This document shows, piece by piece, positions 18,610-25,761 of a DNA stretch of 64,000 nucleotides (within the stretch, counting starts at the first letter, position 1; each line of letters opens with the position of its first letter). This stretch comes from Aquimarina spinulae. GTDB taxonomy: Bacteria; Bacteroidota; Bacteroidia; Flavobacteriales; Flavobacteriaceae. The stretch covers positions 671,501-735,500 of the forward strand of contig NZ_CALSBP010000002.1 in NCBI RefSeq assembly GCF_943373825.1, given 5' to 3'. The position numbers and the translations under genes are program-made. The notes below the pieces were generated by a model. It did no database searches. It saw nothing but the letters and a program-made list of their open reading frames with translations, and was not told where the DNA came from.

Positions 18610-18711
18610 ATGGTAGCAAAGAATAAAATATTAATAGGAGGAGCTTTAATAATTGTATACTGCATTTTTTTGGTTTACATTTTTATAGTCAAAACGAATA
18701 TTTACAATTAA
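18610..18711 (+). CDS. Small single-TM protein, 33 residues (copy A)
   Basis: A short frame starts 53 bp after the lipoprotein stop. It encodes 33 residues: a Lys-rich start (MVAKNK), one hydrophobic segment of about 20 residues containing GALIIVYC, and the tail KTNIYN. I accept it as a gene because a second copy at 19182-19292 keeps the pattern K-x-K-x-L-I-x-G-A-L-x-I-x-Y-C. Both copies follow (intact or decayed) lipoprotein sequence and are followed by strong terminators. It is probably cotranscribed with the lipoprotein. The role is unknown; a membrane-peptide partner is inference. Confidence 0.6.
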   Translation: MVAKNKILIGGALIIVYCIFLVYIFIVKTNIYN

Positions 18712-18944
18712 GAATAAAAATTTGATATAATTATCGCTGGGAACATAATCGTAATGGAATACATTAAAGGGTTTAATAAATCATCTGACAGGGGTAATTA
18801 TCAGAAATTAATTAAATCATTACACGTCTCTAAATCAAATATTTAGAGACGTTTTTTTTTTTTAAAACATTCTTCTACTTCGCTTATTTAATTGTAACTC
18901 GTTTCAAAAAATCTTTAAAATACTTTTAGTTATAAACATAAGTC
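18712..18944. other. Intergenic stretch with a terminator
   Basis: This stretch follows the 33-residue membrane protein. It contains the terminator at 18824-18862; a 30-codon frame at 18754-18846 runs into that hairpin and is not supported. From 18863 the sequence is AT-rich until similarity to the sigma/lipoprotein region begins. Confidence 0.45.
18824..18862 (+). terminator. Intrinsic terminator after small membrane protein A
   Basis: The perfect 12-bp arms ACGTCTCTAAAT (18824-18835) and ATTTAGAGACGT (18841-18852) have a 5-base loop and a following run of T. It closes the lipoprotein plus small-protein transcription unit. Confidence 0.9.
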
Positions 18945-19130
18945 TTTTTTAGATATTCTTTATAAATCATAGTAAACATATTATGGTCACAGACATTAGT
19001 AAAAAAACATAAAATAATTAAAGGGATTTTTAAAAGTTAGTTGTTTCTATATTATAGGCTTTATCGAAAATACAACCATGAAAATGTAAAAGAACTTTAA
19101 TTTAATTTTTGTTATCAAACTTTAAAATGA
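18945..19130 (+). pseudogene. Decayed copy of the sigma 5' end, promoter and lipoprotein start
   Basis: The stretch aligns with about 17330-17535. ATTCTTTATAAATCA (18955-18969) matches the antisense of the sigma gene start. AATTAAAGGGATTTTTAAAA then GTTAGTTGTTT matches the promoter block, and ACCATGAAAA with AACTTTAATTTAATTTTT matches the first codons of the lipoprotein. In the copy the lipoprotein frame stops after three codons (ATG AAA ATG TAA), and most of the gene is missing. It is therefore a remnant of a tandem duplication whose only intact product would be the second small membrane protein. Confidence 0.7.
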
Positions 19131-19181
19131 AATACTTTCAGATACAATAACTTACTGATTAAACTTAATAACAATTCTCAA

Positions 19182-19292
19182 ATGTCTAGATTAAAAATAA
19201 TTCTAAAGCGCAAAACTCTCATTTATGGAGCCTTGATGATAATCTATTGTGTTCTATTATTCTTAATATCTTTAAAAGCAACAGTCATTTAA
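19182..19292 (+). CDS. Small single-TM protein, 36 residues (copy B)
   Basis: This frame has 36 codons and a stop at 19290-19292. The product has a basic N-terminus (MSRLKIILKRK) and one membrane segment with GALMIIYC. It aligns with the 33-residue protein at 18610-18711, with about half of the core residues identical. It sits downstream of the decayed promoter and lipoprotein remnant and is followed within 15 bp by a strong terminator, which suggests it is still transcribed. The function is unknown. Confidence 0.6.
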   Translation: MSRLKIILKRKTLIYGALMIIYCVLLFLISLKATVI

Positions 19293-19306
19293 TTGAAAGT
19301 ACACAC

Positions 19307-19342
19307 AAAAACTGGGATGTGTATATACACATCCCAGTTTTT
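19307..19342 (+). terminator. Intrinsic terminator after small membrane protein B
   Basis: The sequence from 19307 to 19342 is a perfect palindrome built on AAAAACTGGGATGTG and its complement. It has T/A runs on both sides, so it could act in both directions. Confidence 0.9.
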
Positions 19343-19430
19343 ATAAACCTCTGAAAATAGATTTAATTTTTCATACGTAAGATCATTTTTTTTATTATTT
19401 CGGGGGTTTATTATTATATTTTTATTTGGG

Positions 19431-19466
19431 AAGAAGAGGTTATCTGAAAAGGTAACCTCTTCTTTA
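19431..19466 (-). terminator. Hairpin downstream of the amidase remnant
   Basis: The 12-bp arms 19431-19442 and 19453-19464 are perfectly complementary (AAGAAGAGGTTA and its complement). On the minus strand it would have followed the decayed amidase gene. On the plus strand a few T and A follow, so the direction of use is open. Confidence 0.7.
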
Positions 19467-19474
19467 AATATAAA

Positions 19475-19640
19475 AATCCATACCTAAAAGATATCTTCTT
19501 TTCTTTTGAAACCTATTCATGAACACACCCTATTTGCAACAATTTAGCTGTAGAAAAAGACTTACTAATAAATATAAATTATTTTTTAACTCTCCTTTAC
19601 TTGTATATCTTATAGAAATTGGATATTCGGTTATTGTTTC
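19475..19640 (-). pseudogene. Remnant of an amidase gene 3' end
   Basis: Read on the minus strand, this stretch keeps the C-terminal pattern of the intact amidase at 23899-25572. YTSKGE is identical; then, after a one-base deletion, AKLLQIGCVHE corresponds to ASLLQLGSAYE. A stop codon then takes the place of Gln before VSKEKK, which corresponds to VTKERK. A gap-free stretch of about 75 bp is visibly similar at the base level. It is thus a frameshifted, interrupted fragment of a second amidase copy; the rest of that gene is absent. Confidence 0.7.
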
Positions 19641-19705
19641 TTACAAGTTGACTCGGTATTCTATTTCAATATAAAACACTACATATACCCATAGTCTTAA
19701 TCACA

Positions 19706-19790
19706 TTTTTCATTTCCCTGAAAACAGGGGGTACTAAATAATTTACAAGATTTAATTTTCGGTTTTAATAATTGAAGTAATTTAAACTTT
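19706..19790 (+). repeat. Copy 1 of the upstream region of the repeat-lipoprotein gene
   Basis: The block CCCTGAAAACAGGG (19718-19731), followed by GATTTAATTTTCG about 20 bp later, recurs at 22485-22575, directly before the repeat-lipoprotein gene. CCCTG...CAGGG is itself a short inverted repeat. No intact repeat-lipoprotein gene follows this copy. The rest up to the glycosyltransferase start (20069) is AT-rich and shows nothing else that I can support. Confidence 0.6.
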
Positions 19791-20068
19791 TTCGAAAAAC
19801 AAAGAGGTTGACAATATTTGTGTTATCATACACAAGATATTTAAACACAATTCGTTATATTTTCATCATTAAACGATAACATAATAGCAATTGAACTATT
19901 CCTTTTTATGTAAAAAAAGAGTGCTACTCCTGGCATTTCTACAAAGGAATCTTAAATACTCTATTCTTTATAAGCTAAAGACAAGTGTTTAATCAAAGTA
20001 TTTATATACAAAACCTCTTTTTATAAGAGTGTTTAAAAGAAGAAAATCGAAAAAATTTAAATCACTTC

Positions 20069-20995
20069 TTGGTTAAAAACACAATTTTGGAAAAAAAAGT
20101 AGCAGTTTTATTACCCGCGTATAATGAAGAAGTATCAATAGAAATTACAATTCAAAATTTTAAAAAAGCTTTACCTGAAGCCGATATTTGGGTTTGTGAT
20201 AATAATAGTACCGATAATACAAGACAATTGGCATTAGATGCGGGAGCTATAGTTATAGATCAACCTTTAAAGGGAAAAGGAAATGCATTTAGAGCATTGC
20301 TCTCCCATGTGGATGCAGATGTTTATATATTGGCAGATGCGGATGATACGTATGAAGCAGATGCAGCCCCAAATTTGGTAAAAATACTTATAGAAAAAAA
20401 TCTGGATATGGTTATTGGTGCCAGAGCAGGTCATAACGAAGGTCAATACAGATCGGGACATAAATTTGGTAATAAATTCTTTAGCAAATTTTTTTCGATC
20501 TTGTTTAAAATGAACATTAATGATTTATTTTCTGGTTATAGAGTATTCTCCCGTCGATTTGCAAAAACATTTCCTTGTTTTTCAAAAGGGTTCGAAATAG
20601 AGACAGAAATTAACGCACATCTAGTAACTTATCGTTTACCTTTTTATGAGGTTTCTACAAAATATTTTGCTCGCGCAAAAGGCTCCGAAAGCAAATTGAA
20701 TAAATTAAGTGATGGTTTCCGGATATTATTTTATTTATTACTTTTTCTTCGGGATCATTCACCACTCAAAGTTTTTTCTTTTCTAGGAATATTTTTATTT
20801 ATTGGTAGTTTGATTTTGTTTTTCCCGGTATATTCCGATTTTTTGAATACAGGAAAAGTTGAAAGATTTCCAACTTTATTCATTTCTTCTATACTAGGCC
20901 TCGGAGGCTTTTTATCTATATTCACAGGGCTAATACTTGATGGTATTAAAATTAGCAGACAAGCTAATTTTATGCAGCAGTATAATAATTCTTAA
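20069..20995 (+). CDS. Family 2 glycosyltransferase, membrane-anchored
   Basis: This 308-residue protein has a GT-A domain at the N-terminus (LLPAYNEE at about 14-21, DNNSTDNT, and the metal-binding ADADDTY). Two C-terminal hydrophobic segments follow (about 235-258 and 272-292). It resembles dolichyl- or polyprenyl-phosphate sugar transferases that load a lipid carrier at the inner membrane. No ATG is available: the likely starts are TTG at 20069 or TTG at 20087. The next gene, a polytopic membrane protein, begins 9 bp after the stop, so the two form an operon. Confidence 0.88.
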   Translation: MVKNTILEKKVAVLLPAYNEEVSIEITIQNFKKALPEADIWVCDNNSTDNTRQLALDAGAIVIDQPLKGKGNAFRALLSHVDADVYILADADDTYEADAAPNLVKILIEKNLDMVIGARAGHNEGQYRSGHKFGNKFFSKFFSILFKMNINDLFSGYRVFSRRFAKTFPCFSKGFEIETEINAHLVTYRLPFYEVSTKYFARAKGSESKLNKLSDGFRILFYLLLFLRDHSPLKVFSFLGIFLFIGSLILFFPVYSDFLNTGKVERFPTLFISSILGLGGFLSIFTGLILDGIKISRQANFMQQYNNS

Positions 20996-21004
20996 ATTAA
21001 TTCC

Positions 21005-22324
21005 ATGAAAACATTAAAAACAAAATCCGCAGGTATACACTCTTATATGCTATGGTTTTTTGCTTCTGTAACATTCCTTATATTATTAAACATTATTTCT
21101 GCATTTATTCCCAGAGACCAACTTGTAAAAAGGACAAAACAGGCATTTGCAAAGTCCCATCTATTAAAATCTGATGTAGGAGGAAACATTTATGGATTAG
21201 ATGCATGGAGAGGTAACCATCAATACCAGGATTGTCTAGTGCTAATGCAAGCATTACATCTTAGTGATGATTGGAAAGAAAATGCTTTTTTAGGACCTAA
21301 ATCTGGAGAAGCTAAATGTCAATGGCTATATGATTATGTTTTTGAACAACAAGATCAAGAAGAATTAATGTCTACAGTACATATGTATTGGCAATATAAT
21401 CATGGAACTGTAGCTGTAACCTCGATATTTTGTTCTGTAATTCCTTTAGAATTATATAGAGCTTTATTAAAATTTATTACCATCCTATTAACTGCCCTTT
21501 CTGGAATAGCATTAATTCTAGTTAGTGATAAAAAATTCAAGGGGTCGGGTCTAGCAATTGCTGGAATGGGTGCTGTAATTATGTTACTAACTTTACATGG
21601 TTTTGATTTTTTTGGCCAAAACTTAAGTCATGGTCTTGGTGATTGGATCAGTATTGGCTTCTTTGCTATTCTGATGTGGTCAATCCATTGGGGTTTGAGC
21701 TATAAAAAAAATGTCATTCTATGTATCATTTTTGGATCATTAAGTGCATATATAGAATATTTAATTGGCATTTTGCCATTTTGCATTATTAGTATTCTAA
21801 TTTTTGGAGCTATAAAAAATAGAATTGATTCGACATACAACTTTTCTAAAGTTTTTCGACTATTATTTACTTATGGGATTTCTTTTGCAGGCACATTTGT
21901 AGTCTTTTTATTAGTTAAATATTTCTTGGTAAATGATTCTATTTTTAAAGTTTTTTATGAAACCTTTACCTATAGAATAAATGGAGAAACATACAGTATA
22001 GGCGATGTGTATACTGGACTGATTGATTATCTATATTTCTTAGGATCGGGTAATAAAAAATTTGTATACCTAAGCTTGATTTTTATTGGATTAAGCCTAG
22101 TTAGTACCATTATTATTAGGTTTAAACAAATTTTGCTATATAAAACATCCAACTACTTGTTTTTAGCAGCGGCAATATTTCCCTTTTTTTGGTATACAAC
22201 TTTTATAAATCACACAGCAGGACATCCTTGGTTTATGTTAAGGTTTTCGACATTGTCACTAATCTCTATTTTTATCTTTACCTGTTTATTACTTTTTGAA
22301 CCTAAAAAAATCTTAAAAAATTAA
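21005..22324 (+). CDS. Polytopic membrane protein paired with a glycosyltransferase
   Basis: This 439-residue protein has about ten hydrophobic segments. A conserved-looking extracytoplasmic region between the first two (about 40-150) is rich in charged and aromatic residues (GGNIYGLDAWRG, MYWQYNHG). Such a layout, with a large loop after the first helix and a lipid-carrier glycosyltransferase next to it, is reminiscent of GT-C glycosyltransferases that use polyprenyl-phosphate sugars. No family motif is certain, so this is inference. It is cotranscribed with the gene at 20069. Confidence 0.75.
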   Translation: MKTLKTKSAGIHSYMLWFFASVTFLILLNIISAFIPRDQLVKRTKQAFAKSHLLKSDVGGNIYGLDAWRGNHQYQDCLVLMQALHLSDDWKENAFLGPKSGEAKCQWLYDYVFEQQDQEELMSTVHMYWQYNHGTVAVTSIFCSVIPLELYRALLKFITILLTALSGIALILVSDKKFKGSGLAIAGMGAVIMLLTLHGFDFFGQNLSHGLGDWISIGFFAILMWSIHWGLSYKKNVILCIIFGSLSAYIEYLIGILPFCIISILIFGAIKNRIDSTYNFSKVFRLLFTYGISFAGTFVVFLLVKYFLVNDSIFKVFYETFTYRINGETYSIGDVYTGLIDYLYFLGSGNKKFVYLSLIFIGLSLVSTIIIRFKQILLYKTSNYLFLAAAIFPFFWYTTFINHTAGHPWFMLRFSTLSLISIFIFTCLLLFEPKKILKN

Positions 22325-22484
22325 AATCAGAAGACAGTGATCGTTAATAGTTGTATATATTCATTTATTGAGTTTAACAGACTAGTTATAAATGATCTAA
22401 AAACAAGATCTATTCCTGTTATTTTCTTCTTCCTAACTCAAACCAACAATACCATAAACCACTGAATACAAATCTATTACTATC

Positions 22485-22575
22485 AATTTTTTTATCTCCC
22501 TGAAAACAGGGAGAGTAAAACGATTTTCATGATTTAATTTTCGACTATAATTATTAACCGAATATTAAATTCACA
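22485..22575 (+). repeat. Copy 2 of the duplicated upstream region
   Basis: CCCTGAAAACAGGG and GATTTAATTTTCG occur here as they do near 19718. This copy ends about 10 bp before the ATG of the repeat lipoprotein, so it probably contains its promoter or leader. The short inverted repeat CCCTG/CAGGG may be an operator or an RNA hairpin. Confidence 0.55.
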
Positions 22576-22584
22576 AAACAAATC

Positions 22585-23808
22585 ATGAAAAAAACAATTC
22601 TTAAAATAATTTCTGTTGTACTACTAGTCACCTTTATAGGTAGCTGCGAAAAACCAGAAACAAATGAAAACATTGAATCTATTGAAAACACAAAACCAAT
22701 AGATGCATTCGACCAGAAAGCTCCTAATTGTTATGGTCAAACACGATATATTAATCATAATCAAACCATCCCTAAAGGTTGGGTTTTAATAAGCTCTACT
22801 GGTAGTACCTGGAAAATTAAATGTACCACAGGAGCTCCTTATGGAGTAGAAATAGATATTGTTCCCAAGTCTGTAATTCCCTCGGGATGGGTATTAATTA
22901 CAGATAATGATAGATATTGGGAAATTAAATGTGTTATAAAAGGTCGGTATAAAACAAAATTAAATATTGTACCTAATTCTGTAATACCTGCAGATTGGGT
23001 GTTAACCGGAACTCGTTCTAATGTATGGGAAATTACTTGTGTAAATAAAGCATTATACAAATCACAATTAGAAATCATTCCCAACTCTACTATACCTAAA
23101 GATTGGGTACTAACACGCACAGTGGGTAGTATTTGGAAAATTACCTGTGCAAGTGGTGCATCCTATAGTGATAAATTAGAAATCATTCCTAACTCTACAA
23201 TACCTAAAGATTGGGTATTAATACATACAGCAGGTAGTAGTTGGAAAATAAAGTGTGCCGGAGGGAATTCAAGATATGGACATGAACTTAGAATTATTCC
23301 TAATTCTGTTATACCAGTAGGTTGGGTATTAAAACGCAATGTGGGCAACACATGGCTAATAGCATGTACAAAAAAGGCTACTATTGGTAAAGAATTAGAA
23401 ATCATTCCTAACTCTACAATACCTAAAGACTGGGTATTATCAAGTGCTAATAATAGTCGCTGGATAATTACATGTATTACAAATGCAGCATTTAATGCTT
23501 CTGTAAAAGTTGTACGTAACTCGACCATCCCAAAAGGCTGGGTCTTATCCAAAGTTATTCATGGATACTGGATAATCAAATGTATAAACAAGGCTCCATT
23601 TAGAGGAAAAGTAGAAATTGTTGCTAATTCGGTAATACCTTATGGTTGGGTATTTATTGGTCGTACACCTATGCTAAACTGGTACATTGTATGTGCAAAA
23701 GGTGCTAAACCCGGAGATTTGTTAACTATTATGCCTAACTCTGTAATTCCTCCCGGTTGGAAACGTATTTCTGCCTCCCCTTCTTCCTGGTTAATAAGAT
23801 ACAAGTAA
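22585..23808 (+). CDS. Lipoprotein built from ten ~36-residue W/C repeats
   Basis: This 407-residue protein has a lipoprotein signal peptide (Cys 21, FIGSC). From about residue 55 to the end it is ten tandem units of 36-37 residues. The typical unit reads (L/I)xIxPNS(V/T)IPxxWVL, then about seven variable residues, then WxIxCxxxA. The first unit is divergent at its start (NHNQTIPKGWVL) and the last lacks the Cys. Nine regularly spaced Cys could pair between neighbouring units. I do not recognise the repeat. It is probably surface-exposed, and it is convergent with the amidase gene. Confidence 0.85.
   Translation: MKKTILKIISVVLLVTFIGSCEKPETNENIESIENTKPIDAFDQKAPNCYGQTRYINHNQTIPKGWVLISSTGSTWKIKCTTGAPYGVEIDIVPKSVIPSGWVLITDNDRYWEIKCVIKGRYKTKLNIVPNSVIPADWVLTGTRSNVWEITCVNKALYKSQLEIIPNSTIPKDWVLTRTVGSIWKITCASGASYSDKLEIIPNSTIPKDWVLIHTAGSSWKIKCAGGNSRYGHELRIIPNSVIPVGWVLKRNVGNTWLIACTKKATIGKELEIIPNSTIPKDWVLSSANNSRWIITCITNAAFNASVKVVRNSTIPKGWVLSKVIHGYWIIKCINKAPFRGKVEIVANSVIPYGWVFIGRTPMLNWYIVCAKGAKPGDLLTIMPNSVIPPGWKRISASPSSWLIRYK
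22747..23805 (+). repeat. Ten tandem ~108-bp coding repeats
   Basis: The protein repeat corresponds to units of about 108-111 bp. Some neighbouring units (around 23070-23220 and 23390-23440) share nearly identical stretches such as GAAATCATTCC and AACTCTACAATACCTAAAGA. Recent duplication or gene conversion among units is likely. Long antisense open frames across this stretch are a by-product of the periodic codons. Confidence 0.8.
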
Positions 23809-23815
23809 TAGCTTC

Positions 23816-23875
23816 ATTACCTGAAAAGTTGTCAAATCTATACTGTAGATACAAAAAAACAACTTTTCAGGTAAT
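23816..23875. terminator. Bidirectional hairpin between the repeat lipoprotein and amidase genes
   Basis: The perfect 17-bp arms 23816-23832 and 23859-23875 enclose a 26-base loop with a smaller inner stem. It sits between two convergent genes, as a shared terminator would. T-runs beside the stem are weak. Confidence 0.65.
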
Positions 23876-23898
23876 TCTATTTAGCAATTTAACATCAT

Positions 23899-25572
23899 TC
23901 AATCTACATAATTAGCAGGTTCTTTTCTTTCTTTCGTAACTTGTTCGTATGCACTGCCCAATTGTAATAGTGAAGCTTCAGAAAAAGGTTTAGCGATAAA
24001 TGTAAGTCCTTTTGGTTCGCCTTTACTCGTATATCCCATAGGAACTGTAAGAGCTGGATATTTGGCTACAGCAGCATAACCTGCATGATAATTATTTATA
24101 GACAGCACTGCATCTAGTTGATGAGTATCAATATGGGTATCAAAATAATTACGCGCAACTGTTTTTAGGTTTTCTTTTATACTATCTAATTCTTCAGTAG
24201 TAGTGCTATCTTCAAGAATACCTTCAAATAATTGTTGCCCATAAGGAATTCGGTTTATTGAGTCCTGTTGATTAAATACAATGGCATCTTTTATATTTTT
24301 AATAGTAACATCACTCCCTGCCTGAGTACTTATATATGCAGGAAGGTCATTTTTCATATCTATATTTAAAATACTTAAAAAACCTGGCAACTGCACTTGT
24401 TTTGGCTCTATCTCAATAATCTCTCCTCCTGCTTTCTTTATTTTTTCTATGGCTATTTTATAGATAGAATCTTCTAAAAGTTCTTTAATTACTCCAAAAC
24501 GTTTTTCTTTTAGAGAACTCTCTTTTATTGAATTCACAAAATTTACATCAACAGCCTTAGAGGCAACATCATTGTCATCTTTACCAGTAATAGCATTAAG
24601 TACAATAGCATTATCGATCACGCTCTTAGTCATAGGTCCTGGAGTATCTAATGTACTCGAAATAGGCACTATTCCTGTTCTACTTAATACTCCTATGGTT
24701 GGTTTTAAACCTACAACAGAATTTTGACTAGATGGTGACAAAATAGATCCACTGGTTTCTGTTCCTATCGCAGCAACACAAAAATTAGCTGCCACAGCAA
24801 CTCCGCTTCCAGAACTCGAACCACCAGTCTCAAAAACCATTCTCCCATAAGGATTAAGTGTTTGCCCTCCTATAGCACTATATCCAACAGGGCACCCCGA
24901 ACATAAAAAATATGCCCATTCACTCAAATTAGCTTTACCCAGAATTAATGCATTTTTATTTAACAATCTTTCTGTAATAAATGCACTTTTACCTTTGTTA
25001 TTTTGCAACGCTACAGCTCCTGCTGTAGTTAACATATTTTTTGTTCCTATATTATCTTTTAACAAAATCGGCATTCCGAAAACAGAATTGACATCAATAT
25101 TTTTTTTATCAATTTTATCCAAATCCCTAGCTTGTTCAACTACTTTTGGATTGAGTGAGATCACCGAATTTAAAGATAAAGCATTATCACTTTCGTACTT
25201 TCTGATACGATAAATATAGAAAAGCGTTAAGTCTTCGTAGGTAAGCTTACCATCTTTTATTTGTTGTTGAATGGTAGGAATATCTTTTTCGAGAATATAC
25301 TTTTTTAAATCATCATATTTTTCTTCAGAAAAGAAATCTAACTCAGGTTCTAAAGTTTCCCAGATATCATTTTTATCCAGTGCCTTAGAATTTATTAGTT
25401 TTAAATGCATCCTTGTTTGTTCTAACATTTCTGTAGCTGCCAAATCTGCAGCTTCATCATATGGTTGCCAAACTACTCCTGGTTCTTTTTCTTGTTGTAT
25501 TTCTGTTTTTTCTTGCTTCTTACAAGAGATAAGCATAAAAACCGAAATTAAGACAAATACTATCTTTCTCAT
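23899..25572 (-). CDS. Amidase signature family lipoprotein
   Basis: I choose the ATG at 25572 because it gives a lipoprotein signal peptide (MRKIVFVLISVFMLISC); the longer frame to 25653 has none. The product is 557 residues. The amidase signature is present: a Lys in the KDNIG context, the glycine/serine-rich GGSSSGSG, and the catalytic Ser region of GTETSGSILSPSS. This gives the Ser-cisSer-Lys triad of the family. The enzyme hydrolyses amide bonds at the cell envelope; the substrate is unknown. A fragment of a second copy lies at 19475-19640. It is convergent with the repeat-lipoprotein gene. Confidence 0.9.
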   Translation of the reverse strand: MRKIVFVLISVFMLISCKKQEKTEIQQEKEPGVVWQPYDEAADLAATEMLEQTRMHLKLINSKALDKNDIWETLEPELDFFSEEKYDDLKKYILEKDIPTIQQQIKDGKLTYEDLTLFYIYRIRKYESDNALSLNSVISLNPKVVEQARDLDKIDKKNIDVNSVFGMPILLKDNIGTKNMLTTAGAVALQNNKGKSAFITERLLNKNALILGKANLSEWAYFLCSGCPVGYSAIGGQTLNPYGRMVFETGGSSSGSGVAVAANFCVAAIGTETSGSILSPSSQNSVVGLKPTIGVLSRTGIVPISSTLDTPGPMTKSVIDNAIVLNAITGKDDNDVASKAVDVNFVNSIKESSLKEKRFGVIKELLEDSIYKIAIEKIKKAGGEIIEIEPKQVQLPGFLSILNIDMKNDLPAYISTQAGSDVTIKNIKDAIVFNQQDSINRIPYGQQLFEGILEDSTTTEELDSIKENLKTVARNYFDTHIDTHQLDAVLSINNYHAGYAAVAKYPALTVPMGYTSKGEPKGLTFIAKPFSEASLLQLGSAYEQVTKERKEPANYVD

Positions 25573-25694
25573 TGCGATATGTTGTGTAAAGGTTATTTTA
25601 TTTGAGACTATGCGATCATAGCAATTCATACCTGATATTATTTTAAATAACACACCAGAGTATATTTTTTAGATACTATAATTCTTTAAAATAT

Positions 25695-25732
25695 AAAAAA
25701 AGGCGATGAGAATACTGCTCACCGCCTTTTTT
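25695..25732. terminator. Intrinsic terminator downstream of ftsY
   Basis: The stem AAAAGGCGATGAG/CTCACCGCCTTTT has one mismatch and A/T runs on both sides. It lies 30 bp past the ftsY stop and can end that minus-strand operon. Confidence 0.8.
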
Positions 25733-25761
25733 AACCTTTTTTAACTATTTTGTAACAAATA

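Noticed and set aside
18754..18846. A 30-codon frame between small membrane protein A and its terminator
   Set aside because: Its stop codon lies inside the terminator stem, it has no counterpart in the second copy, and its composition is unremarkable.
22839..23552. Long antisense open frames across the ten-repeat lipoprotein gene
   Set aside because: They repeat with the same ~108-bp period as the real gene and lack start signals, so they are by-products of periodic codons.
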